A stretch of 64,000 nt of DNA from Carya illinoinensis (lineage: Eukaryota > Streptophyta > Magnoliopsida > Fagales > Juglandaceae). The stretch spans positions 2,544,501 to 2,608,500 of the forward strand of contig NC_056764.1 of assembly GCF_018687715.1 (NCBI RefSeq). The letters are read 5' to 3'. Positions 1 to 12,630 of the stretch are shown here, piece after piece (the stretch's first letter is position 1; the number at the start of each line of letters is the position of its first letter). The notes beneath the pieces were generated by a model. That model did no database searches, was not told the DNA's origin, and was given only the letters and a program-made list of their open reading frames with translations. The position numbers and the translations under genes are program-made.

Positions 1-167
1 AAAACACAAGAAGGTAAAAGATAGCTATAGCATGTTGCAGTTATTACTTTAGACTATAGGTAAATTCATAAGCCTTAAAAAGACATTAACTACTCAAAAA
101 TTCCAAAGTGTATCAAGCACTAGAAATATATAACAAGAAAGAAAGAGAATTGTCTCCATCTGCATAC

Positions 168-2536
168 CTGGGATCCATATCAGCCAGAGCTATGATATCA
201 TCTAATTTTTGTACATCACGCAAATCAATGGGAAGTAGCTTGTAACGATCACTAAGCACTTCTCCTCTATCTGAGAAGTTAAGATATGAATAATTGGTTT
301 AAGCAGAACAATTTAAGTATTTTTTTTTTTTTTATAAGTAGAACACTTTAAGTATTTAATTGTATATGGCCAACAAAATCTGAAGATCTTAAGCTACAGA
401 TGCATTTACATGTGCAACCACAGATCTAAATCTTTAAAAGAGGGTCTATAATTCATTTCCAACAAGGCTATAGGCAAATGAGAAGTCACTGCAGCTTCCC
501 ACACTTAGCATCGATACGTATAAGTTTATAACAAACCAACTGGAAACTCCAACAGCATATGCAAATTAGGTCAGCTACTAGATGAGAAGTGCAAAATGAA
601 TGAACACAATTTCTTCTGTGATTTTTTAGGCATTTCTTATCAAAAAAAATTTTTTAGGCATGAGATTCAAGCCAAAAAATGCATCTTTACCACAGTTATA
701 CATAAAAGGAAAGGAAGAGTGAATTAGGAGATTTTAAAATGGCTCAAAATTAAGTGAGAACGCAATCTAAGAATCCACAGCACTAATAACCATGGGGCTT
801 TACCTCGTGAGATCGATATGGCTCCACCAACTTTGTCCCTCAACTGACTGTAACTTTCAATAAGTGACGCCTTTTTACTGGTTACCTGACAAACAACGAC
901 CATGTAAATACTTTCTTTTTTTTTTTATAAGTACAACGACCATGTAAATACTTTTTTTTTTTTATAAGTACAACGACCATGTAAATACTTATCCAAAGAT
1001 GACCATGCAACTTTCTTGCGTGACATAAATAACCATAGTTAAATACATCAAGTTGTGTGCAACAGTTCATTACTTTTGAACAAATAACTTCCAGTCTAGC
1101 GAAGTGAAAGAAGAATTCATCCGTTTGTAATAGATAGGTTAACATGAATTTCTTCCACATTCTATGTTCTCTTAAAAACTCAACCACAAATTAAGCAAGT
1201 GCCACCAAACCCATGGAATAATTATGGATCATCAAATTTGCACCTCTTTAAAATCCAGTTCCACGTATAGATACGGTGCTTTCCCCTCATCCTGCCACAC
1301 ACAAGAAAAAATAATCAATCACACGTTAGACACAAACCTTAATTAAACACAAAAATTAATAAACTAAATAAAAAATTACAAAATAATTGTGCAAATCAAT
1401 TGTAACAAGCACAGGCATATAGAAGGACAAAAAGGTATTAAGTTTCAAATATATTAGCAGAAACCTGCAACTGAAAAAATGTCGTATCAAAGCCAGCTCC
1501 AAGTGATAATATCTGTTTCTTTGTGTGACCTTTTCCATCCGTATCTCCTTGACAATCAAGAAACTGATAGAGAAGCTTTCGGAAAGCAGCCCAACGGGAA
1601 AAGTAACCTTAGCATATGCGAAACCAAAAGGAATGAGATTTGCTGAATTGATAAGAAAGCAAAAGAATAATCAGCATGCCAAAAATTATATACTCGATAC
1701 TTTTTCAGCTACTAGATCATACCGCGATTAATAATGGGAGATCTCCTGACAGGCCTTCTTACAAATAACTGGATGTAGTCATCTTTCATGTACCCCTTCT
1801 TGACACATGACCTTTTATCATACAGGTAACGGTTAGTATTATTCTCCAGCGCTACATCCGTAAACAAGTATGATCTATTAAAACATCTAAAATCATGAGA
1901 TTCCACACATAGACACACACATCCATGTATGTACCGGATCGAGATTCTTTAGATTTTTCCGAGTAACCAGTTCCAAAAATCATAACCATTATTTTTAAGT
2001 AAATGGTTTAGATTCTGTAACACATCCTAAAAAGACACGATGAATTTAGAAAGCTTACCGTATAACTATCCTAAAAAAGGAAAAAAAAAAAAATCTAAAC
2101 CATATGAGTGTATTAATTTATAATAAAACAGTACTCGAGTCTCGAGTCATTGTTACCAAGGCTAGTAAGTTTCACGCCCAAGCAAGCTAGAAATCAGAAT
2201 AGTACCCAGTTATACTTGAAAAAGGAAACATGTTGGACATTTTTCCCCGTTTTCTCGGAAACCAATCAGAAACCAAAGAAAAATATGAAAAGTTTCATGA
2301 TAACCATAACTATGGGGTGAATATTCTTAGATATAGATGAAAACTAAAACACAAATCTGAAAGAATTAGGAGTAAAATTAGGCTTAAAATAGAGAATGTA
2401 AATGAGAAATATGGGAAGAAAAAAAGAAACGGATGCGTGCGAAAGTGCGTGCGCACAGTTTACTGGCCGAAGCATCGTCGTTTGTGGCTTGAACTGCTGC
2501 TGTGTTGCTGTGCGCTTCAGTCCCTGCCTTCGCCAT
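168..2536 (-). CDS. SBI1: Leucine carboxyl methyltransferase (PP2A methyltransferase), 5' part of gene
   Basis: Six spliced exons on the minus strand: 2536-2457, 1811-1723, 1607-1465, 1291-1244, 885-804 and 270-168. All have GT/AG borders and compatible phases, giving about 181 residues before the gene leaves the window on the left (1-167 is intron). The N-terminus contains AVQATNDDASASKL, then SCVKKGYMKDDYIQLFVRRP, then the SAM-binding motif KKQILSLGAGFDTTFFQL (exon 3), then VTSKKASLIESYSQLRDKVG and RYKLLPIDLRDVQKLDD. This order is that of plant LCMT1. The enzyme methylates the C-terminal leucine carboxyl of the PP2A catalytic subunit, using S-adenosylmethionine. In Arabidopsis the orthologue SBI1 acts in brassinosteroid receptor turnover (known for the family, not seen here). 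The start is the first ATG of exon 1, and the N-terminal residues match the family. The remaining catalytic half, about 150 residues, lies outside the window. No coding damage is visible. Confidence 0.93.
622..661. repeat. Micro-insertion with poly(A)-like tail in SBI1 intron
   Basis: A 12-bp direct repeat (TTTTTTAGGCAT, 622-633 and 650-661) brackets only 16 bases, 634-649, reading TTCTTATCAAAAAAAA. TTATCAAAAA is a common 3' end of plant LINE-like retroposons, so this looks like an extremely 5'-truncated insertion with its target duplication. Confidence 0.5.
893..990. repeat. Triplicated 21-bp target with two oligo-T micro-insertions
   Basis: Three exact copies of a 21-mer (ACAACGACCATGTAAATACT plus T) start at 893, 933 and 970. 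They are separated by 19 and 16 bases of oligo-T ending in ATAAGT. On the minus strand each spacer reads ACTTAT followed by A-run, i.e. a short retroposon tail. It lies in the SBI1 intron between exons 4 and 5, just upstream of the exon 5 acceptor. Two successive tail-only insertions at one site would explain it. Confidence 0.6.
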
Positions 2537-3068
2537 GCTTTCTCCTCCTCTTCAGACGAAATTGGTTTCGGGTTCTATGAAATTGTGACTCCACTCGATC
2601 CGAGTTCTTTTATTTTTCCTTTTCCTTTTTCAATGGTAGGACTGTAGGAGAACGAATCAGTTTACTCTGATTTATGAGAAAGAAGAGGAATCGAAGAGGC
2701 AGGGATTAAGAGAGAGACGAAATGAAATTAAGAGAGAGACAGGAAAGAAAAAATTACAATACACCGATGTGGCAGAGCTGTTTGCACGCCGGTTGCCCCC
2801 GCGCTTGCAATTAATATTTTTTTAATAAAAATTTTATATATAGTTATTTTTATAAATTTATTTATACATTCAATTAATATAATTAATTATGTATTAAAAA
2901 AATTAATTCAATCAATTATATTAATAGACTGCATAAAAAATATGTGAAAATAATTATATATAATATTACTCTTTTTTTAATAAAAAAATCCTCCAATTAT
3001 GAAAAGCAAACATTTTATTGCGTGATTCCATCAATTTAAAAAAAAACATACTTACAAAAATTAAGCTT
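2537..3068. other. SBI1 upstream region, AT-rich
   Basis: This covers the 5' leader and promoter side of SBI1. 2640-2760 is purine-rich (GAGAGA type) and would be pyrimidine-rich in the SBI1 sense. From 2805 the sequence is almost pure A/T. No gene is seen. Confidence 0.4.
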
Positions 3069-3234
3069 CCGTTTGGATATAAAGAAGTGTCTCATTTCAT
3101 GTTTTTAAAATTTTTTTATAAAATATAATAAATAGTTCAGATTTTTTAAATCTTAAAATAATAATAATATTAAAAAATAATATTTTATTAAACTTTCATC
3201 TTAATTTATCTTATATCAATTCACTATCCAAACA
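3069..3234. repeat. MITE-like element with GTTTGGATA termini
   Basis: An AT-rich stretch bounded by CCGTTTGGATA on the left and TATCCAAACAG on the right, an inverted pair. The interior carries AATAATAATATT strings also found near 5800, 52440 and 55250, so this belongs to a dispersed family in the window. Confidence 0.5.
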
Positions 3235-3415
3235 GTATCAAGTGAATAATACTCTCATCACCGATGGATAAAGACTGTTTCAACATTAAAAAGTGACTGT
3301 AATAGTCGATCGAAAATTATTTGTAACTCTTATTTGTGATAAGAATAATTTTATTTGAAAATTTTTATATTACACATCATTCACATTCCCGTCATTTTTC
3401 AAGTTGGAAGATGGA

Positions 3416-3619
3416 TTCTAAATTTTAAATATTTTTTTTTTATATCCTTGGGTGTCCGGGCCAGCTTACGCGCACCTCGACTAATCTCACGGGGCCCTGA
3501 AGTTAACGGCCAGGTAAACCTTCAGTAGCCCTGAAGGGACTTGAACTAGTGACCATTGGAGAGCAAACCCAAAGACTGACCAATTGAGCTATTCCTCATG
3601 GTTCTAAATTTTAAATATT
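3416..3619 (-). repeat. tRNA-derived SINE (copy 1) with target duplication
   Basis: The body is 3434-3601 on the minus strand, flanked by an 18-bp duplication, TTCTAAATTTTAAATATT, at 3416-3433 and 3602-3619. Read on the minus strand it starts with a tRNA-like head (an A-box like AGCTCAATTGGTC and a degenerate B-box) and ends in the tail CCGGACACCCAAGGATATA followed by A-run. Same family as 17285-17460. It is a retroposon, not a functional tRNA: the acceptor stem is not formed. Confidence 0.85.
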
Positions 3620-6327
3620 ACAAATCAAGTTATGTTATATGAATTTTATGTGATGTAAACGCTTTCAAATATTACTCTTATTTTGATAAATGTTGTAGAT
3701 AATAAAAACATAAATATAAAAAAAATACATATAGAGATTAGCATTAAATGATTGGAGATTATTTATTATATTTCATTTGTGAACCTTTCATCTAATGTCA
3801 TATCATAAGATAATGAAAATTAAGATGATGAATAGATTTTTTCATTTATAAATAGTTGGTCTTCATTTTTCTTATAAGCAAAGCAGCTCATTAATTCAAC
3901 ATGTGAAATAGATATTTGTATCCAATAATATTCAAGCTCGCAGCTTATAATTTAGATAAAAGATAAAGTCAATAAAAAATAAGACAAGTTTACTCAAATT
4001 CCTAATAGAAGATGGGCTTAAACTCCTAGAAAGAAATAACTTATATAAATAGCCTACATAAGGTAACAAATTCTTTACTTGATTTATTTCAACTTTTTCA
4101 TACACTTATCGTCATATTATTATTCTAATTTTGATATCGGGGTACTCCCATGACAATTAGTGCTGCCTCTTTATTTGTTATAAATCATCCGTATAGTTGA
4201 TAGTATAAATCATGCCCTTAACAACATGATCAAGATATATAAGGAGGAGGCGGTTCCCAACAAATACATCATTAAAATTAGTGCAACGCACAAAAAAATA
4301 AAATATTTGACCACGAGATCGATACTCCTCAAGGCCATTATCTCATCGGAGTCACGCACCGCATAGCGACAAGTTCTGTCCACGGATGACTATGTTTTCA
4401 TTGAAAAAAACTACATAATATCTTACGAGTCATACAGCCTCCATGCACTGTACTTTTTTCAATAAATATGAAAAGGTTAAAACTTAAAACTACTGGCTCC
4501 ACACGTGTAATCTTTGAAAGCTTTGAGATGCACTAGCCCATGATAGCCACGCATGGCATATGAGACTCACGCTTTGATGGTTTTGTAGTGGTTGTACCTT
4601 CTACCGTGAATCGACGGTTGATGAATGATGTGATGGGGCAAGTATCAAAGGTGAATATTGAAATAAAAGTGTTACATGCACTTAAAAAATTATATAAAAA
4701 TAAATTTATAACTTTATATAATTTTATGTGATTCATTATATATATTTTATAATCTAATATATTATATCAAATTATATTTATTTATAAATTTATTTTTATA
4801 TAATCACACTTTATGACTAAAATATTTTTTATAAAAAAAGGCAAAAATCAAATCATCAAACTCATCAAGCCAATGGAAAAGAAAAAACTAGAAAAAAAAT
4901 GAAAAATCATATATATGGATATAATAGACAAGGACGTTTGACATAAAGAAAGTGTTAATATGTCGTCTTGGGTTTGTCTCATCATTTTGATAGCTTTTAT
5001 ATTTAATTTTTAAAAAAATTTTTTACTTAATTATTAATAAATTGATTTTAACGTATTAATATTTATGTTTTCTTTTAAAATATTTAAATATGTTAAAAAT
5101 GTAAATTAAAAATAATAATAATAATAAGAATGAGATTTTGTGTCAGCAGTCAAAGCTGGCCGCACGCTAACACTACTCTTGACGTAAAGGAAGGGAGGCA
5201 CGGCAACCCATGGTACTCAAACGCGGAGGTTTGAAAAAGCTCCACCTCTCCGCCGAGAAAATGAAATGGAAAAAATTATTAAAAAAGTCTATTTGCAGTC
5301 GTGGGAAGGCTGCACGCCAACCACCGTTGCAAATGCAATGCTGCGTTTTGTGAAGGGAGAGGTGTCTCGTGGGACAAAAATCCATAGTCTGAAGAAACGC
5401 TGCGTTTCATTGATGGGAAACCCAATCCCTGCGTTTTCTTTCTCCTCATCTCGACTATTGGAACTTATTTTAATGGCCCATGTACTTATTTCTACTATGA
5501 GGGAGAAATGGGCCGGGTGAGAAATCACTGTTCCATAGGACATATATATTTTTTACCATATGAAATCCACACTTTACAATAGTAAAAAATACAACTCTTA
5601 ACGACTTTAAGCAGTTCGAACTTTACCAAAGGCAAAAACAACTGAAATAGAACTCTTACCTGTGTTGAGAAAGAAAATAAAAAGCAAAGTACTTTTAGCA
5701 CAGGTTTGGAGATAAAGGATGAGACATAAAATTTTTATCTTATTTTATAATTAAAATTTTCTCAAATTTTTATATAAAATATTATGAACAATTTAACTTT
5801 TTTCAAATCTTTATTGAAATTTTTTAATTTCAAAATAATAATAAAATTTAAAAATAATATTTTAAATTTTTATATAAAATTAAAAATTCTCTTCTCACTT
5901 CTCAAATCTACTCTTACTTGGTTCAATGCCGAGCAGTGGGTAGTAGCCGAGTTTAGTCACTCCATCCAAATATCGGTTTGAGAGAGAGGAAGAGAAATGA
6001 GAATATATTTCTCAAATCTGAGAGAGAGGAAGAGACTTGAGAGATGCATGAGATCTTCATGCAAGGAAGGATTTGTCTTCTGCCTTTTGTTCTTCGGAGG
6101 ATGAAGCTTGACTGTTCTTTTTCGGTTTCTAATTCTGAGCTACTTCTCCCCATCTACCTTTTCTTCTTCGTTTGCTTTTTCTATGTTTTTTTTAATAATA
6201 TAGACTCCGACGTTTGCAGGGTGCGCATACAGTCACAAGTATATAACTGAACCAAATGAATTATTGCTTTTAAGAAGTTGGAATTTTTCTCTCTAAAAAG
6301 ACGAGTCAAATTTCACTTAATTTGATC
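3620..6327. other. Intergenic AT-rich DNA with MITE fragments
   Basis: No supported gene. It contains a palindromic MITE-like stretch near 4668-4830, a GC-richer island of unknown nature at about 5150-5520, and another AT-rich element near 5702-5925 resembling the family at 3069. Short frames here have no recognisable product. Confidence 0.4.
4668..4830. repeat. MITE-like element, TATATAAAAATAAATTTATA family
   Basis: The outer parts are inverted copies (AAGTGTTACATGCACTT-like left side; TTTTTATATAATCACACTTT right side). The internal pair is an inverted ATATAAAAATAAATTTATAA. Related copies lie near 27140-27270 and 53468-53620. Confidence 0.45.
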
Positions 6328-9171
6328 AAAGCAATTAGGACTGTTCATATGGGCCGGGTTTTACCCGGTCTAGCCCGAAACCCGGATAACCGGATTCCCG
6401 GTTATGGTTTTCGGCCCGAATTTGATCCGGGCCGAAACCCTCATTCCTAAACCCGGGTGAACCCGGGCCGGGTACCGGGTTTTAAACACGAAACCCGGGT
6501 TTAAAATCCGGTACCCGTGTTTCTTCAAAATATCTAACCTATATTGTGTTTCTTCGAAACACTTAGCCTAAAAATGCCACATACGACTCTGTCTCACCCC
6601 TCTCTCTCTATCTCTCTCTCTCTCTCTCTGGGTCTTGCTTTTCATTATGGGTCGATACTTTATATTGATGTTTGATGGATGTTTAGGTTATTACATGAAC
6701 TTGGTTTGGGTTTGATAACTCTCTCGAACTCGATTTGTGAATAATGCCTTTGAACAACTCTTATGTGGATATGAAGGATATAATGTTATTTTGCTAGATC
6801 TAAGTATTTTTCATTATTTTGTTAAGCTTGGGGTTTTTTTTTTTTTTTTTTTTTTTTTTAAGTTTCTGAGGGTTTACGTTTTGTTTCTCATGATTTGTTG
6901 TTAATAACCATATAAATGAATGGTTAGAGACCTTCAACCTGTTATGTTTACTTTGAGATATTTGTGCCTTCGTCCATCCATAGATCCGTGCCTTCGTCCA
7001 GATCTGCATCCCCTACATCATGGTAAATTTCTATATTTGACATTTACTCACTCTGTTAAGTTTAACATTTGAGATTTAATCACTTTGCGTCTAGATATGA
7101 ATATTTGGATGTTTGGATTTGACCATAGATCTTTTAATCAGATTTGAATATTTGAATATTTGGATGTTTGGATTTAACCATAAATCTTTTAACCATATTT
7201 GAATATTTGGGTATTTGGATTTAACCATAGATCTGGGTATTTTTTGTTTTGTTGTTAAACATGGGTATAATGTATATGCTGTTATTTGGATATATTTGGG
7301 TTTTTTTTTTTTTTTGTTATTATGATAAACATGAGATCTGTGATAATTTTGTAATAGATCTGGATTGGCTCATCAATATATCTGTGATGATATTGTAATT
7401 TGTAAGAGCAAAATGCATTTTGATTTTGCTTACCCAAACAAGCTTATCTGAAATAAAGAAATAGGATTTTTGCTATCTAAACTCTTTTAAGCTATTATGC
7501 TCTGTTGACGACGGGGTGGAGCACATTCCTGAACCAAAAGAAGTATGTTATATCTTTATTTGCTGAAAATGGTTGTATTCCTCTACTATTCTTATAGCTT
7601 TATTCAAGAATTTAGAATCATGTTGGTTGTTTAATGTGTATCGTCAATGATGTTGAAGAGGTTTTTGATGCGACAAATCTATAACTTGTGTTATTTTGAT
7701 GAATCAATATATACTTAAAACTAATTAAAAAATGGAAAATGTAACGTTGCATATTACTTTCCTTTGAACTTCTAATCCTCTTTTGGTTGCTCTGTATTTA
7801 ATACACAGCATCATTAAGCTGCTTCTTCTTCTTTTTATATATTTTCATTGAGTTCATATTTGAAGTCATCTAAACCTTTAGGAAGATCAACATTTGGTAT
7901 CTATCTGTTGAGCTTTTACAACTCATGGATTCTTTGTGACATTAATACACCTATATAGAATTGAAAATAGGGACATCTATTTAAGGAAATAATTTTTTGT
8001 CCTAAGCTATCATTGAGAGAATTAATTATTGAAGGGTGTATTATTTTTGATCCAGGACAACTCTGGTGCTGTTGCTAATTTAAAAATAACTGGTAACATG
8101 CCTAGAATCAATTTTGGACTCTATATTGATAATAAGCCATTGTAAAATGTTAATATAAATAGGAAGCATGCAGTGGTTCTTTGCATTATTTAGTAATATT
8201 GTGGAATATTATGATTAATTTTAGACTCTATATTAAGATTTTTTATTCCTTATGCCTTTTGCCCTGTTTTTCTCTTTGAGAGTATTTTTTTTTGTTTTGA
8301 AATATCTCTGGGAGAATTTATTGAGTAGAGTCCTTTCAGAGTGGATTGAGATGGAGTTTGTAGGATGTTGTGGGGTTACAATCAGTATTTATTTAACTGA
8401 TTTTCCATGTCTTTTGCTTTATATATATATTAATGTGCAAGGGGATGCTGTGGATGCCTCTAGTTTCTAGAAGCTCGATGTGTTTTGGAATTGTAATAGA
8501 AGCTTGATGTGTAAGGGGAGCAGTGAAGGAGATCTGGCACCAATTATTTCAGAAGCTCTTCCTGATTAAACTCATGATTGATCATGACAATGGCTTGTAA
8601 TTTTGTGTTTTGTAATGTAATGTATAAAATATCAAATAATGTAATATGTATTAGGGAGTTGCATTATCTGTTGCATGAATTTTATATGATAAATATTGAA
8701 TATCATTTTTTTAGATGCATTTATTTAAAAAAATGGTTAGTTGTTTTGTATATAAAAAATATATTTTTCAATCATTTTTGAGGAAAAATTTGTAATAGAA
8801 TATAGGCTTCCAGATTTAAGATTTTCAGGATTATCTTTCTCTTAAAACAACTTAATAATAGTCTCTGTTTAACAAAAAAAATTTCAGGATTATGTTTTCT
8901 TAAAAACAATTTAATAATAGTCTCTGTTTAAAAAAAAAAAAAAATTCCAGGATTATTTTTTCTTAAAAACAATTTAATAATAGTCTTTGTTAAAAAAAAA
9001 AAATCCGGGTATAGCCTGGAACCCGGATTCCGGGTTTTTAAAACCCAGATACATCTAGGTTCCGGACCGGGTCATAACCCGCCTATATTGGGCTGGAACC
9101 CGGTCCGGATTTGAAATCCGGTTTCCGGGTTGAGTATATCCGGATATCCAATCCGAAACTCGGATGAACAG

Positions 9172-12100
9172 TGTGACGCCCCCAAATTCCGTTTGGGATC
9201 GGACGGACATTTGAAGCGTCGAGACATGCAATACAAGGTTACCTGCCCCCGTTCATGACATATAAGATGCAATATTCCTAACATGCATCTAACAATATGC
9301 AATATTCGCAGCGGATAAATTTTTTCTTTAGCAATACTATGCACCAAATTGAAAATATCCCAAATGCTTAAAACATACTTCATACATAAAAATCCATTGA
9401 ACAACTAAGATCACAACACTAGTCCAAAATGGTTATGATCCAAAAAGTAGTAGAGATGCAACTCAATCGTACAAGTAGTAATTTACGTTAATTACTATAT
9501 CAACATTTATGTCGCACCGTCACTTAGTCAACTGTGTCTAGTTAATCAGCTCCTGATTCTCCTTCAGGTCCTGTAACAAGATCTACCATTCGGGGGGAAT
9601 GGTAGTTGGGACTACCAAAGTGAGATTTGATTACAAATCTCAGCAAGTTAACAAAAAACTTCCATACAGACTAATGATACATGTATGACAGTAAAAGCAT
9701 AAATGCATAATCAAATTCATAAGTAATTAAAGCATAACTTAGCGTACAACATAGCATAATTGACATAGCTTAAATTGAATCATGAACTGAACTTGACTTG
9801 ACATGAACTTAATCTGAAACTTGACTTAGCATGAACTTGCTCTGAAACTTGAATTAACATGAAAAATACATACTCCACAGTTGTTGTGGCCCCATGTATT
9901 CTACACAAACTTGACTTAACATTAAAAATACATACTCCGCAGTTGTTGTGGCCCCATGTATTCGACATAAACTTGACTTAACATGAAAAATACATACTCC
10001 ACAGTTGTTGTGGCCCCATGTATTCTACGTGTAAATACATACTCCACAGTTGTTGTGGCCCCATGTATTCTACACAAACTTGACTTAACATGAAAAATAC
10101 ATACTCCACAGTTGTTGTGGCCTCATGTATTCTACGTGTAAATACATACTCCACAGTTGTTGTGGCCCCATGTATTCTACGCATCACAATTATAGTAAAA
10201 TACATACTCCACAGTTGTTGTGGCCTCATGTATTCTACACAAACATAATGTACTCAAGATGAAACGTGACTTGAACATAACTTGAAATACATGACCAACT
10301 TGAGATAGAAACATTTCGTAACATGGCATAACATATAATAGACAACATATTTAACATGACATACTTGCAACAGTGAATATTACATGACTTGACATACATG
10401 TAATAGATGACATACTTAGCATGACGTACTTGTAATGTACAGTAATACATAACAGAATATATTATGTAACAGATAAAAATTGATGACAGAATAAATTCTG
10501 TATAATAAACAATTACGTGATAACTTGGCGTGGCATGACATATATGATAACACACATACATACACTATAGTTCTTTTACTTAGCACACATACACAGTAGA
10601 CTGCTAGTAAGTTAAAAGCTAACTTACCTCGATCTCCGCGTTTCTTATAAAACCTCAAGCGCGATCACGAGGAACTGTAATTAGTGATTCTTAAAGTTAG
10701 TACTAAATCACTAATAATTTGAAATATGGAAAAATACTAACTTAAAGAGTAAAATTTCCATTTTACTTCCTATATGTAGGAAAATGACCGTTTTACCCAT
10801 AACTTAAGGATTTTGCATACTAACTCCAAAAGTCACCAAAATTTACATGCCTCATGTAAATTTTATCCTCAACTCAAATATCAATTTAGAAAAATTTAAA
10901 ACTAATCACAACTATTAAAACTCCATAGGGCCGAAATTCTCATATGCTATTTCTATTGATTTTTGTTTCTAACTTGTTTTGATCAACCTTTTGATCTATG
11001 ACTTATAAATATGTGATCTTCAAACCAAACCATCACATGGTTTAAAAAGATGTCCTAAAACATATATAAGCTTCTAATTCAAGATCACATGGTTAAAAAT
11101 TAACCAAAACATAAATTTAGCCAAGAACATCCACACTTTGGCTTATCTGAATATCTCTTTGTATAAAATTTCATATCTTTGAAACTAACATCAAATATCT
11201 TCAAAATAATAATATAACATGTATATAAGATGCTTAGGATCCTCCAATAAAATTATCAAAGTCATTAGAATAGGTTTAGACCACCAAAGAGTTAAACTTT
11301 CTCAAAATAGAAACTGTTTTTCTTCTTCCAGTTTCTAAGTTTCTAAATCTAAGCAAATATTTCATCAAAACCTTCAATCATGCAAAAATCCTCAACCAAT
11401 AGTCATATATACATGTTAACAATACTCCATAAAAATTTCGGACCAATATCTATCCATTAGCTTAGTCAAAAACTCCAAACTATAACATATTCTCCAGTTT
11501 ATCTCCTAGAATGACCTTTCTATAGTTTACACAATATTTGACTGATCAAATGATCTTCAAATGGGGCAAATAAGATATCCATGTAAACTAGACTCAAAAA
11601 GGAACAACTTATATGAAGGAGACTTTATGATAAAACACTTACAACAGCTTCGAAATGGGCATGCAAAAGAACTCCTAAAAGCTGTCCGAGAGAGAATGTT
11701 TGATATTCTTTTAAAGAAACGTGTAAATGAAGATAAGTTCATGGGTGATGGCTGGAGATGCTTATGGAAGAGATAAGGGAGATGATAAGGCTGGAGTTGA
11801 GAGTTGAGTGTGGTTTTCTCCTATCCAAAATATCTATAAAATATTATCTCAAAATATTCTATCCAATAATATTTATAAAAATCAGCTCAATATATTTTCC
11901 AAATGTGGAGTAGACTTGGAAGAGTAAGGTGGCTAAAATATTTTTATGTGTATTTTAAATCTCTATTCTTAAGATATTTTCCAAATGTGTATTTTGCTTA
12001 GGTGTCATGATCTCACACCTTGATTTCCTTCACAATTCCATCTAATGGTTTCTCTTTGTGCCAAGTATCTAATACTATTCATTATGTGTGGTTAAGATCT

Positions 12101-12467
12101 TGCCAAGTGTCCAAATAAAATATCGCTATCCTAATTTGGACATTTCACACTATGATTTTGAAAACACTGCGCTCAGTACATTTACTGAGGTTACTATTCA
12201 CTCCAAAAATAAACGTAATAAACTTAGTACTGAAAAATTCTAAATATTTAATTAAGCCTAGTGGTGTAGACTATAATGTATTCTGACACTTTTAACTATC
12301 TCAAATAATTAAAATCGCATTTCTAGCACCATAGTGAGTGATAACACTAACTATGTTGACAGGCTAAAATTTATGCGATTAGTCGATTCGTGTAAACTTA
12401 CAGAGTTTTCACGAGGTTCCAAAAGTCAATAGAAATTCCTTAATTGAATTTCTAGCGGGCTGTTACA
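9172..12467. mobile_element. Solo LTR-like insertion (about 3.3 kb), nested
   Basis: It begins TGTGACGCCCCC and ends GGGCTGTTACA (TG...CA) and is flanked by the 5-bp duplication AACAG (9167-9171 and 12468-12472). It is long for an LTR and non-coding, as expected for Ty3-type retrotransposons with large LTRs; that assignment is inference. It contains a tandem array at 9869-10235. It sits 5 bp inside the end of the hAT-like element, so it is the younger insertion. The alternative is a TIR element, because the ends are also weakly inverted. Confidence 0.65.
9869..10235. repeat. Tandem array inside the solo LTR, 7 copies
   Basis: Seven copies of a block beginning CATACTCCACAGTTGTTGTG start at 9869, 9931, 9993, 10038, 10100, 10145 and 10203. 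Spacings are 62, 62, 45, 62, 45 and 58, so two unit lengths are mixed by loss or gain of a 17-bp linker. Each unit holds the small inverted pair CCACA/TGTGG. Confidence 0.85.
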
Positions 12468-12630
12468 AACAGCCCTAAAAACAATGCTTAAGACTTCCAT
12501 TTCGGATCAACACAACTGATGATTTTTGACAAGTCATTTTTAAGAAGCCTGATTATAATGAAGCTTTCACTAATTAACAAAAATATGTGCTCTAGACGTT
12601 AACAAAAAGGTTTAGTAACCTAAATTTACT

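Larger units (their letters stand above)
6328..12485. mobile_element. hAT-like non-autonomous element, split by a solo LTR
   Basis: The element runs 6336-9171 and resumes at 12473-12477. The left end is TAGGACTGTTCAT. The right end, after removing the nested LTR and one copy of its duplication, is ATGAACAGCCCTA, an inverted match. Host 8-bp duplications are AAAGCAAT (6328-6335) and AAAACAAT (12478-12485), 7 of 8 identical. Both subterminal regions are packed with CCCGGGTT/AACCCGG motifs (6352-6520 and 9003-9160). The interior is AT-rich and has no transposase frame, so movement would need an enzyme in trans. Confidence 0.8.

Noticed and set aside
3520..3601. A minus-strand tRNA gene
   Set aside because: Same SINE family, with a degraded B-box and 18-bp duplications at both sides.
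9780..10229. Frames with repeated GATTTVEYVF or similar
   Set aside because: Product of the tandem array inside the solo LTR.
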